This document shows, in pieces, positions 56,047 through 63,713 of a DNA stretch of 64,000 nucleotides (position 1 is its first letter; every line of letters starts with the position of its first letter). The notes under the pieces are model-generated. The model made no database searches. It had not been told where the DNA came from and saw only the letters and a program-made list of their open reading frames with translations. This stretch comes from Flavobacterium sp. AED (GTDB taxonomy: Bacteria; Bacteroidota; Bacteroidia; Flavobacteriales; Flavobacteriaceae), in the NCBI RefSeq assembly GCF_000812945.1, contig NZ_JSYM01000001.1, positions 558,001 to 622,000 of the forward strand, in the 5' to 3' direction. The position numbers and the translations under genes are program-made.

Positions 56047-56082
56047 TTAAAAAAAAATCCCTCCCAAATTGAGAGGGATTTT
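56047..56082 (-). terminator. terminator-like hairpin inside the tail operon
   Basis: On the minus strand AAAATCCCTC and GAGGGATTTT (56082-56073 and 56063-56054) form a 10-bp stem followed by a long T-run. It lies between the tube gene and the chaperone/tape measure genes, where partial termination would lower the latter. Confidence 0.82.
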
Positions 56083-56103
56083 ATATACTAATTCAAATCT
56101 ATT

Positions 56104-56517
56104 TTATACTTGGTTCTGAACTCTCAGCGCAATAAATGGCAGTGTAATTTCCATCATCTTGTCTCCTTGTTTCAGTTCTTTGGCACTTTCGGTAAAACGA
56201 ATTCCCAAAAGTCTGTCCGTGATTATGGGATCAGCATTAGCTGGATTTCCATACGCTACCAGTGCATCCAATGAAAGCGACAAAACACTTCCTTTCCCTG
56301 ATTTTACCAAGGCTTCGTACTCTGATTGCAACAGGGTGATTTCACCTTCTACGGTAGAGTTGCCACTTTGTATCGAATGTGCATCACGACCTTTGGCAAA
56401 AATTGCCTCACGTTCAATTTTTTCTGAATACTTGATTCCGCGAAATCCAGTTACATCACGACCTCCTAAAATAAGGGTGAGGTCAGCCCATTCGTATTGT
56501 CTACTATTAAAAGCCAT
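56104..56517 (-). CDS. phage tail tube protein
   Basis: A 137-residue beta-rich protein (MAFNSRQYEWADLTLILGG, DVTGFRGIKYSEKIER, GEITLLQSEYEAL) with the size and pattern of tube proteins in Bacteroidota contractile phages. It follows the sheath gene by 10 bases, the usual sheath-tube order, and precedes the terminator at 56047-56082. Confidence 0.82.
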   Translation of the reverse strand: MAFNSRQYEWADLTLILGGRDVTGFRGIKYSEKIEREAIFAKGRDAHSIQSGNSTVEGEITLLQSEYEALVKSGKGSVLSLSLDALVAYGNPANADPIITDRLLGIRFTESAKELKQGDKMMEITLPFIALRVQNQV

Positions 56518-56527
56518 ATCTATTTGA

Positions 56528-57754
56528 TTAAGCGGTTACGGGAACAAATCCAAGTGGAACATCAATCCAACGGTTTGTGCCTTTAGTTTTTACCTGAAGT
56601 TTTGCAATTTTCAGTTTAGAAGTCGAAGTCACGTTGTGCGTCAAATCAACTTTACAAATCACGCCTCTGTCTTTTGAATCACTTGGATCAAAAGAAAGCT
56701 CACCGTTAGCAGTCATTTGATTAAAAATTAAACTTTCGACTTCATTCTCAATGCTTTTGGCATAGATTGGTGAAATGGTTCCGTCGTTGTTCACAGTGTT
56801 GTCATCCAAAAGGAATTCTAACAAAGAAGCATACGCCAGGCGAAGTGCTTTGTCAATTACACGTCTACGGTTTGCGTAGTGGTAATCATCGGCAATCTCG
56901 CAAGCCAAAGGATCATCTGTAAAAAAGTACCCTGACTTTCCAGTGTGTTGTCTCATGGTTACATAGCCCTTATCGTGTAATGCTTCCACATCGTAAGATT
57001 CAGCAGGCGTGTCCAGGATAAAAGCAGTTAGATTGCTAAGCGCACCGTCTCTTACTTTTCCTATGTTCACATGAACTTGTATTTTAGCAAAACGACCTGC
57101 AACAATTCCAACAGCTGCACCTTTTGAGGCAGTTACTCCGGTTCTTGTTTCGGTATCGCCTAATACAATCATCGCACAGTTAAAACTCGCTGCGCTTAAA
57201 TCGCCCAATGCTACTTTATTACCGTCAAAGGCATAACCTTCAATGATGGTAAAAAATGGAGCGTATTTTTTGGCTGTGTAACTTTCGCCAAGAATTTGAG
57301 CCAAGTTAACCGCAACCATTACGTCCGAGTCAATCGAGTCGTCCAGTGTTACTACATAGCCCGCACTTGGAGAAAATGCAGTAAAAAGAAACTTCAATTT
57401 ACCGTTGGCAGCGTCTAACAATTTTTCGGCAGGAGCCTTTCCAGTTCCTGCGTCAAGAGTAAACCAGTCGCTTACTTTTGTAGTTTTGGCAAAGCCCATT
57501 AACCAAAGTTCTGTGCCTTCACCTGCCTCTGCGTAAAACTCTTTCAAAGTTTTATACAGTTTGTAGTTGTTCACATCAGGAATAATTCCCAAAGCGGCAA
57601 CATCTACCATGCTTTTTATTTGGTAAGGCGTGTTCAAAAGGAATGTGGTTCCTATTGCAACCGCACTCGCAAGCAAACCGCTTATACCGTCGGGAAGGTC
57701 TACAACCTGTCCTAACTGACCGTTTTGAAATTCAATATTGATTCCTGGTAACAT
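56528..57754 (-). CDS. phage tail sheath protein (DUF2586-like)
   Basis: Contractile sheath subunit. The 408-residue protein starts MLPGINIEFQNGQLGQVVDLP and contains PYQIKSMVDVAALGI, AALHDKGYVTMRQ-like and GKSGYFFTDDPLA segments seen in DUF2586 sheaths. The last region (TSTSKLKIAKLQVKTKG) is the beta-strand tail that links neighbours. Its presence shows the phage is a myovirus type. Confidence 0.85.
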   Translation of the reverse strand: MLPGINIEFQNGQLGQVVDLPDGISGLLASAVAIGTTFLLNTPYQIKSMVDVAALGIIPDVNNYKLYKTLKEFYAEAGEGTELWLMGFAKTTKVSDWFTLDAGTGKAPAEKLLDAANGKLKFLFTAFSPSAGYVVTLDDSIDSDVMVAVNLAQILGESYTAKKYAPFFTIIEGYAFDGNKVALGDLSAASFNCAMIVLGDTETRTGVTASKGAAVGIVAGRFAKIQVHVNIGKVRDGALSNLTAFILDTPAESYDVEALHDKGYVTMRQHTGKSGYFFTDDPLACEIADDYHYANRRRVIDKALRLAYASLLEFLLDDNTVNNDGTISPIYAKSIENEVESLIFNQMTANGELSFDPSDSKDRGVICKVDLTHNVTSTSKLKIAKLQVKTKGTNRWIDVPLGFVPVTA

Positions 57755-57755
57755 A

Positions 57756-58064
57756 TTACGCTTGGTTTTTTTCGGTTAGTTGAACCTCAATAGATTCCAC
57801 GATTACTGCATTTGTTGCAGTTTCATCAATTGTAAGTTCGTTATCAACAGCAAAAGCAACCAATTGGGCTTTTGTCATTTTACTTAACTTGATTTCTTTT
57901 GGGGCTTCGCCAGTTTCATCCTTCGCTCCAACAACTTCCATTTCAGCAATTGCTTCATCAGATGGCGGAGTAACTGTTTTATCTTCCAGTGTTTTTGCGT
58001 GGTTTTTTGCGTCGTTTTCTTGGTAGAAATTTTGTCCATCGCTTGTTTTAAAATACTTGCTCAT
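57756..58064 (-). CDS. small prophage protein with HeH/SAP-like tail
   Basis: A 102-residue acidic protein. The N-terminus (YFKTSDGQNFYQENDAKNHA) looks like a small structural motif and the C-terminus (LSKMTKAQLVAFAVDNELTI) resembles a HeH/SAP-type helix-turn fold that is common in phage head-tail proteins. Function unknown. It is 1 base before the sheath gene in transcription order. Confidence 0.7.
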   Translation of the reverse strand: MSKYFKTSDGQNFYQENDAKNHAKTLEDKTVTPPSDEAIAEMEVVGAKDETGEAPKEIKLSKMTKAQLVAFAVDNELTIDETATNAVIVESIEVQLTEKNQA

Positions 58065-58068
58065 TTGC

Positions 58069-58545
58069 TTAAAGTTTAGATTTTATAAATACCCATGCGC
58101 CAAACAACAAGGTTAAAACGGCATAGATCCTAAAGAGATTAATTTGTGCTTTTTGCCAGTTAGTAATTCTATTTATTTCAATTGGCGGTAATGTTTTAAT
58201 AATAGTATTAGCCTCGTGAGTGTTCTTATAATGTGCTAATAGTTCCTGCGCCCTGACTTCGCAGTCCACTTTTAAGAGGTTGTCCGCAATGCGAACCTTC
58301 GGGCTGTTTAATGTGCGCCCTGGTTCGCCTTGGACAATTTGCTTTATGACGACTTTCCCGTTTTGGCATTCTAACAATGCCTCCAGAGAACTGTTGTCTT
58401 TTTCAATCTTGAAAATCGTATCGTGTACCGTTTCAATGATTGTTTTTGTAGTTTCATTCTGCAACACAATCGGCTTACCGCTTCCGCAGCTTACGATTGT
58501 GATGAGAACGAACAAACAACAAAATATGCGTGTGATGTTTTTCAT
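58069..58545 (-). CDS. putative unimolecular spanin (lipoprotein with C-terminal membrane helix)
   Basis: A 158-residue protein. The N-terminus has a signal II with lipobox IVSCGSG (Cys20), so it would be lipidated at the outer membrane. The last 20 residues (about LFRIYAVLTLLFGAWVFI) form an inner-membrane helix with basic end KSKL. Between them lies a soluble, partly helical region. This is the topology of a u-spanin, which fuses the two membranes in the last step of lysis. It overlaps the endolysin gene by 4 bases, further support. Confidence 0.7.
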   Translation of the reverse strand: MKNITRIFCCLFVLITIVSCGSGKPIVLQNETTKTIIETVHDTIFKIEKDNSSLEALLECQNGKVVIKQIVQGEPGRTLNSPKVRIADNLLKVDCEVRAQELLAHYKNTHEANTIIKTLPPIEINRITNWQKAQINLFRIYAVLTLLFGAWVFIKSKL

Positions 58546-58997
58546 AATCTTAAATATCCTTTAATGGTTTTCATTTCTCTTTTTCGGCGGCACACTTCGT
58601 AACCTTCCCGGCTTCCTTCGTCGTTGGTATTTCCTTCAATGGTGTGGAGTGTGGTTCCAACTAGCTTTTCGACTATTCCGGTGTGACCAGTTCCTTTGCC
58701 GTGATCCATAATAAAAATGTCACCCGGTTGTGGAGTTGTAACTCTCAAATCTTTTTCTTTGGCGTACATATCCAGTACTCCGCCCGTTTTAGATAATGGG
58801 TTTAAAACACCCACTTCAATCGAGGCTTCTTTGGTACACCAATAAATGAATGCCATACACCAGGAATATCCTTTACCTAATCCAACGCTTTTGAGATACT
58901 TCTCAACTGCGGGTCCTGCGTTAGAACCTCTTGGTATTTCCTCTACTCCCAATTGGGAAATCGCTTTTTGCAATGTTGCAGTTTGTAGTGATGTCAC
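58542..58997 (-). CDS. phage endolysin, CHAP-like peptidase/amidase
   Basis: Cuts peptidoglycan peptides or amide bonds at lysis. The 151-residue protein has Cys in YSWCMAFIYWC (about 47) and His in GTGHTGIVEK (about 106) with EGNTND downstream, the CHAP/NlpC-type triad. No signal peptide, so it needs a holin. It overlaps both the spanin-like gene and the membrane protein gene by 4 bases. Confidence 0.87.
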   Translation of the reverse strand: MTSLQTATLQKAISQLGVEEIPRGSNAGPAVEKYLKSVGLGKGYSWCMAFIYWCTKEASIEVGVLNPLSKTGGVLDMYAKEKDLRVTTPQPGDIFIMDHGKGTGHTGIVEKLVGTTLHTIEGNTNDEGSREGYEVCRRKREMKTIKGYLRL

Positions 58998-59335
58998 TCT
59001 TGTTTTCCGTTAAGTTGTTTGTATTTTCTTAATTCGGTAGTCATTCTCTCAATCTCATCAATCAAATGCTCAATTCTTTCGTCTCTATCCTTAATACGGA
59101 CGTCCCGCTTTTCAATCTCAATAATAGAATCCTCCAAACGTTTACTCATGTCGTTCAATAAATTCTGGTAAAATGACGCTGATTTAATCTCGTTGTCGAT
59201 TTCAGCAGATTTTACATTAGAATTGTCAAGTTTTGTTTGAAATTTTGGTTTAACCCAATCCCAAAACTTTGTTGCGGCAATGCCGGCAAAAGCAAATAAA
59301 GAAGGGTATAGGACTACATTTAAGAATTCTTGCAT
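58994..59335 (-). CDS. membrane-anchored coiled-coil protein, possible holin
   Basis: A 113-residue protein with one N-terminal membrane helix (VVLYPSLFAFAGIAATKFWDW) and a charged coiled coil (IEIEKRDVRIKDRDERIEHL). It is the first gene of the lysis cluster holin-endolysin-spanin, each overlapping by 4 bases. A holin or holin-like role fits position; the long coiled coil is unusual. Confidence 0.72.
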   Translation of the reverse strand: MQEFLNVVLYPSLFAFAGIAATKFWDWVKPKFQTKLDNSNVKSAEIDNEIKSASFYQNLLNDMSKRLEDSIIEIEKRDVRIKDRDERIEHLIDEIERMTTELRKYKQLNGKQE

Positions 59336-59352
59336 CGAGTTGATTTTTAAAT

Positions 59353-59382
59353 AATGGCTCTCACTTTATTGTGAGAGCCATT
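59353..59382 (-). terminator. terminator after the capsid gene
   Basis: AATGGCTCTCAC (59353-59364) and its complement (59371-59382) form a perfect 12-bp stem with a 6-base loop, 9 bases after the capsid stop. The minus-strand tail is AT-rich, so leak-through into the lysis cluster is possible. Confidence 0.8.
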
Positions 59383-59390
59383 GATTTTTA

Positions 59391-60311
59391 CTAAAGGATT
59401 GCTCCTAGCCATTTAGCTTGGAAAGGCACTGCAATGAAGTAGTGACGATACGCTAATTGGTTGGTTTGGGTCGTTGGATTATCAACAGCTGCAGTGAAAT
59501 ACTGTTTTGTATTTCCTGTCTTTTTGGCGATATTATCTTTCACGAATGCGATAGATGCTTTTTTATCCGTTCCGCCCGGAACTGATCCGTATGCTTTTTT
59601 CACATTCAATGAAGTGAAATAAGGCATATTTACATATTGATAGATTTCGAAACCTGCAATTGTAGGAGCTACATCGCCAGTTTTATAATTTACCAATTGA
59701 TCTCCAAAATTCTTACGGTCTCTCAACAAATCATTGTAGTGATTTGAGTTTAAAACCAGTCTTCTACCTTCAACAGGACAACCATCGATTGCATCGAAAG
59801 CTTCTTTTAGAGAAACTAAATCTTCATAAACCAATCTCAATCTTCCACCCGGAGCTGCTTCAGCAGTTGCACCACCTGTAGCAGTGATAACTGGAGTATT
59901 TGCAGTTGTAGAAGTTGGAGCAATGGCGTGAACCGCTTTCCCAAATTTCTCTGAGGTTAATTTTTGAACTGTTTTACGAGTTGCATTGTCGATACGGTCA
60001 TAAGACGCGCCTAACACTTGGTCGTCTGAAAGTGTCACCACTTTGGTTTGGTATTTATCCAACTGAATAATAACCTGATCATCCGTGTACGCTTGTAAAG
60101 CGATAGGATACGTTGAGTTATTAATCAAAATGTCAGGAGCAAACTCGCTCGTTGGCACGTGGATTACATTGCTTTCAGTGATGGTTCCTTCTCCCATTTG
60201 GGAAACGTCAACATCCATTTCGGCAATCCCGTCTAAGAACGGGGCTTGATCTGCGGTGGTCAGGTTATTAATAACTCTGTCCAACCATACGTCTGCAAAA
60301 TTTGCTGGCAT
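59391..60311 (-). CDS. major capsid protein
   Basis: A 306-residue protein that follows the protease/scaffold gene by 7 bases, as usual for capsids. The segments LRLVYEDLVSLKEAFDAID and RRLVLNSNHYNDLLRDRKNF, and the end YRHYFIAVPFQAKWLGA, match HK97-fold major capsid proteins of Bacteroidota phages. A strong terminator follows. Confidence 0.88.
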   Translation of the reverse strand: MPANFADVWLDRVINNLTTADQAPFLDGIAEMDVDVSQMGEGTITESNVIHVPTSEFAPDILINNSTYPIALQAYTDDQVIIQLDKYQTKVVTLSDDQVLGASYDRIDNATRKTVQKLTSEKFGKAVHAIAPTSTTANTPVITATGGATAEAAPGGRLRLVYEDLVSLKEAFDAIDGCPVEGRRLVLNSNHYNDLLRDRKNFGDQLVNYKTGDVAPTIAGFEIYQYVNMPYFTSLNVKKAYGSVPGGTDKKASIAFVKDNIAKKTGNTKQYFTAAVDNPTTQTNQLAYRHYFIAVPFQAKWLGAIL

Positions 60312-60318
60312 CTATGTA

Positions 60319-60771
60319 TTATTTTACGTTAAACAATTTTTTGTACTCTTCGGGACTATTGGTTTTGAAAGCCAACTGTGCGTCAAGTCCTAATTTTTGG
60401 AAGTCTTCTTTCGAAGCAACTGCACCTGGAACAACCGGAACCGTTTTATCTCCCAAAGTCACTTTTGCAGGAATACCTTCCAAAGTGCTTTTTGCCAATT
60501 CAAAATTCAAAAGGGCTAATTTTACAAAGTCCTCTTTTTTGGTTGCAGGGATTCTGCCCTCAGTGATTGCAAGAGAAACCATAGTTTCAATCGCCAACTC
60601 AGCGGCATTGTCTTTTTCGGTTTCCAGCGCAAGTAATTTTGCAGACATGGTTGCGTTTTCGTTTGACAACTTCAAAACAGCTGCTTCAACAGCGTCAACG
60701 TCCACTTCAGGAGTTGCCTTATCAAAACTTAATGCTGTTAAGACAGCAAGTGTTAATGTGATCTTTTTCAT
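60319..60771 (-). CDS. possible nested scaffold protein
   Basis: An in-frame start at 60771 (MKKITLTLAVLTALSF) lies just before the scaffold part of the protease gene. Lambda C/Nu3 and Mu I/Z use the same nested design. A start codon in the right place is seen; real use is inferred. Confidence 0.4.
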   Translation of the reverse strand: MKKITLTLAVLTALSFDKATPEVDVDAVEAAVLKLSNENATMSAKLLALETEKDNAAELAIETMVSLAITEGRIPATKKEDFVKLALLNFELAKSTLEGIPAKVTLGDKTVPVVPGAVASKEDFQKLGLDAQLAFKTNSPEEYKKLFNVK

Positions 60772-61275
60772 ATCGTGTATAGGGTTTAAATCTAAATTCT
60801 GGGTTTCGCCTTCTATTGGCTGTAGTGCCAAACAAAGCTGTTTGATTTCTTCGTCTTTTAGCAGTTCGCCACCTTCAGCATACAAGCGTATCGAATTGGC
60901 GTTGGATGGAACCGCAACAATGGAGCACTCATATAATTCGCATTTCTCCATTATCAGTTCAGTACCGATAATTTTTAAATCAGATGGTTTGAAAGTGATA
61001 CCCATCGAGCAGGAGTTAATAAATCCACGCTCTACTTTTCCGGAAACTTTCAAAGCGTCCTTGTCTTCAATATCGAAAACAGGCTCACCAAGTAGTAAGT
61101 CTTTATCGACTGCAACATTTTCCCACTTTCCAAGAACTGCCTGTGTAGAGTTATAATGTTGATCTAACATCATTGGGTTGTTTTTAAAACGCTTCAAACT
61201 AATACCGGCAGTAAGGATTCTAAATCCGTAACTGTTGGCTTGGTTCTGGTCATTAAAAACAAATGGTTTAGGCAT
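60319..61275 (-). CDS. prohead protease with C-terminal scaffold domain
   Basis: A 318-residue fusion. Residues about 1-140 are a caudovirus prohead serine protease: MMLDQHYNS (His) and INSCSMGITF (Ser). Residues about 170-318 form a helical, acidic scaffold region. An in-frame ATG at 60771 could start a separate scaffold of 150 residues. The protease removes the scaffold during head maturation. First gene of the leftward late operon; divergent from terminase. Confidence 0.85.
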   Translation of the reverse strand: MPKPFVFNDQNQANSYGFRILTAGISLKRFKNNPMMLDQHYNSTQAVLGKWENVAVDKDLLLGEPVFDIEDKDALKVSGKVERGFINSCSMGITFKPSDLKIIGTELIMEKCELYECSIVAVPSNANSIRLYAEGGELLKDEEIKQLCLALQPIEGETQNLDLNPIHDMKKITLTLAVLTALSFDKATPEVDVDAVEAAVLKLSNENATMSAKLLALETEKDNAAELAIETMVSLAITEGRIPATKKEDFVKLALLNFELAKSTLEGIPAKVTLGDKTVPVVPGAVASKEDFQKLGLDAQLAFKTNSPEEYKKLFNVK

Positions 61276-61457
61276 GGGCTGATTTTATAGGTTTGACTAA
61301 TTTCAGAGACAAAGATGCGTGGCTTTTACGCCTTAAAAAAAAAGCTGTAAAGTACGTTTACGCCTATGTATAAAGGCTTTAAAGATTTGTAAAGCAGTCA
61401 AACACTATTTTTTTTCAGGAGTGTTATTCCGTCAACTTTGCGTATAAAAGCACGATT

Positions 61458-62009
61458 ATGGCATTGAAAAAACTGCAGGAAAAAGAGTTTGCGAAATCAC
61501 TATTTATTAGTGGAGGAATTACCCAGAAGGAAATAGCCTCCCGTGTTTCGGTGACGGAAAAAACACTCGCCAACTGGATTAAAGCAGGAAAGTGGGAGGT
61601 TTTGAAAAAATCGTTGCTGACTACCAAGCAAAATCAGTTGTCTGAGTTATACGATCAGTTATCAAACACAACAAATGAAATAAAAACCCGAAAGGTGATT
61701 TATGATGTACCCACTTTTCTTTATAAACCATTCAAGCTAAAAAATAGCTTAGGGGATGAGTATTTAGAATTTCCAGAATTTAATGAAAAGGACTACCCCA
61801 TTTTAGTTGGGAATGTTGCCACCTCAAAAGATGCTGACGCCATTTTAAAAATAACAACTTCAATCAAGAGGCTAGAAACCGAAACCTCTATTGGTGATAC
61901 TGTGGAAGTGGCTCGAAACTTCATCGAGTTTGTACGTCCGCAGGACTTAGAACTTGCCAAAACAATCACGAATCTTTTTGATGTATTCATAACCGCAAAA
62001 ATGAAATAA
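61458..62009 (+). CDS. terminase small subunit
   Basis: Recognises phage DNA for packaging. The 183-residue protein has an N-terminal helix-turn-helix (GGITQKEIASRVSVTEKTLANWIKAG), then helical oligomerisation region. Its stop and the start of the large subunit touch (TAATG). It opens the rightward operon, divergent from the protease gene across a 182-base promoter region. Confidence 0.85.
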   Translation: MALKKLQEKEFAKSLFISGGITQKEIASRVSVTEKTLANWIKAGKWEVLKKSLLTTKQNQLSELYDQLSNTTNEIKTRKVIYDVPTFLYKPFKLKNSLGDEYLEFPEFNEKDYPILVGNVATSKDADAILKITTSIKRLETETSIGDTVEVARNFIEFVRPQDLELAKTITNLFDVFITAKMK

Positions 62010-63544
62010 TGGCAAGCAGTAAAGCGGAAGATAAAAAGTACTATGAATTATGGCAGCAGTTTCGGGACAACACCCGAAAAGCCACACCTATTGACTTAAA
62101 GGAAAGTGTAGTCGATAAACAAAACCGTGTCTCCAAACTCGAAAAGAACCCGGAGCAATGGTTTAAATACTATTTCCCGAACTTCTACACTTCGGAACCG
62201 GCACCGTTTCATATCAAAGCTACCAAGCGAGTTTTATCCAATCCTGAATGGTATGAAGTGCGTTCCTGGTCTCGTGAATTTTCAAAGTCCGGGCGTACAA
62301 TGATGGAAGTTCTTTTATTGGCCATGACAGGCAAAAAGAAAAACATCCTTATGGTTTCCAGTACGTACGATAATGCCGAACGTTTGCTGTTACCATACAA
62401 AGTAATTTTAGAGTGCAACAATAGGATTATCAATGACTATGGCGCACAGGAAAGCATTGGTGGTTGGGAAGCGGGCGAGTTTGTAACCAAAAAAGGAGTT
62501 TCATTTCGTGCGCTTGGTTCCGGGCAATCTCCAAGGGGAACCCGTAAAGACGAGGTGCGTCCGGACTGTATTTTAATCGATGATATTGATACAGACGAGG
62601 AGTGCCGAAATGCGCAACGTATCAAAGAAAAAATCAAATGGATTGAAGAGGCTTTGTATGGTACACGTTCGCTTTCAAATCCATTGTTGTGGATTGCCTG
62701 CGGAAATATCATTGCAAAATATTGCTGTATTACTGAAATGGCTAAAAAAGCCGATATCCACGAAATTATAAACATCCGTGATAAGGATGGAGTTTCAAAT
62801 TGGCCTGCTAAAAATACCGAGGCTTTAATTGATCGGGCGCTTTCCAAAATTTCATGGAGCGCACAACAAAAAGAATACTACAATAATCCCGTAAGCGATG
62901 GCGATGTATTCGAAAAGATAAAATACGACAAATGTCCGCCGTTGAAATCGTGCGACAATGTATTGGTATATGCCGATCCATCCACCTCAAATAAAGACCG
63001 TGGCGTAAACAAACAAGCCTCATATAAATCAGTGGGAGTTATTGGTAAAAAGGGTTCTAAATACTACTTATACAAAGTTTGGATTAAGCAAACCAACAAC
63101 TCCAAGTTTGTGAGTTACCTGTACGAAGCCTACAATTATTTAGCGATGCACGAGGTAGATGTGAAGCGTATTTATATCGAAAATAACTCACTGCAAGCAC
63201 CACATTACGAGCAAGTAATCCAACCCGAAATAAAAAAGCAAGGCGCACTTGTAAACATTCATTTGCCAATCACGGCAGACACTCGAAAGAAAACAGACAA
63301 GTTTTTCAGAATCGAGGGAACGCTAGAACCAAAGAACCGAATGGGTAATTTGATTTTCAACATTGCCGAAAAGAATGACCCTGATATGAGAGTCATGGAG
63401 GACCAAATGACCAGCGTTTCAGAAAAAGCAAAAATGATGGATGGACCCGATATGTTAGAAGGTGGGGTTTGGATTTTAGAAAACAAAACCGTGCAAATGG
63501 AAGGCGGTTACAGTTTTGGAGCAGTTAATAACAGAAAATATTAA
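62009..63544 (+). CDS. terminase large subunit
   Basis: ATPase/nuclease motor for DNA packaging. The 511-residue protein has a deviant Walker A (REFSKSGRTMME, about 88-99), Walker B ILIDDIDTDEE (about 189), and a RNase H-like nuclease domain with VYADPSTSNKDRG (about 322) and IYIENN (about 390). It resembles the Mu gp28-type terminases. The portal gene, usually next, is not reached before the window end. Confidence 0.92.
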   Translation: MASSKAEDKKYYELWQQFRDNTRKATPIDLKESVVDKQNRVSKLEKNPEQWFKYYFPNFYTSEPAPFHIKATKRVLSNPEWYEVRSWSREFSKSGRTMMEVLLLAMTGKKKNILMVSSTYDNAERLLLPYKVILECNNRIINDYGAQESIGGWEAGEFVTKKGVSFRALGSGQSPRGTRKDEVRPDCILIDDIDTDEECRNAQRIKEKIKWIEEALYGTRSLSNPLLWIACGNIIAKYCCITEMAKKADIHEIINIRDKDGVSNWPAKNTEALIDRALSKISWSAQQKEYYNNPVSDGDVFEKIKYDKCPPLKSCDNVLVYADPSTSNKDRGVNKQASYKSVGVIGKKGSKYYLYKVWIKQTNNSKFVSYLYEAYNYLAMHEVDVKRIYIENNSLQAPHYEQVIQPEIKKQGALVNIHLPITADTRKKTDKFFRIEGTLEPKNRMGNLIFNIAEKNDPDMRVMEDQMTSVSEKAKMMDGPDMLEGGVWILENKTVQMEGGYSFGAVNNRKY

Positions 63545-63547
63545 TAT

Positions 63548-63712
63548 ATGAGAGTAGTCATTTATCAAATAGGCGTGGATGTTCTAGGATTTCCAGTTTA
63601 CATGGAGCATAAAATTTACAAGATTTCAACAGAGCCAAATAGCAAATTTCACAAAGGAAAGTCTATTCCTTTAGGTCAGGTTATTGAACAAAAAATAACA
63701 AAACAACATTAA
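63548..63712 (+). CDS. small prophage protein, 54 residues
   Basis: A short open frame (start MRVVIYQIGVDVLGFPVY, end IEQKITKQH) fits exactly between the terminase stop (3 bases before) and the gp36-like start (1 base after). The tight packing supports real translation. No known family; basic and beta-like. Confidence 0.65.
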   Translation: MRVVIYQIGVDVLGFPVYMEHKIYKISTEPNSKFHKGKSIPLGQVIEQKITKQH

Positions 63713-63713
63713 C

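Noticed and set aside
60302..61156. 284-codon open frame opposite the protease/scaffold gene
   Set aside because: Serine/phenylalanine-rich complement of an alanine/glutamate-rich coding gene; overlaps the protease almost entirely.
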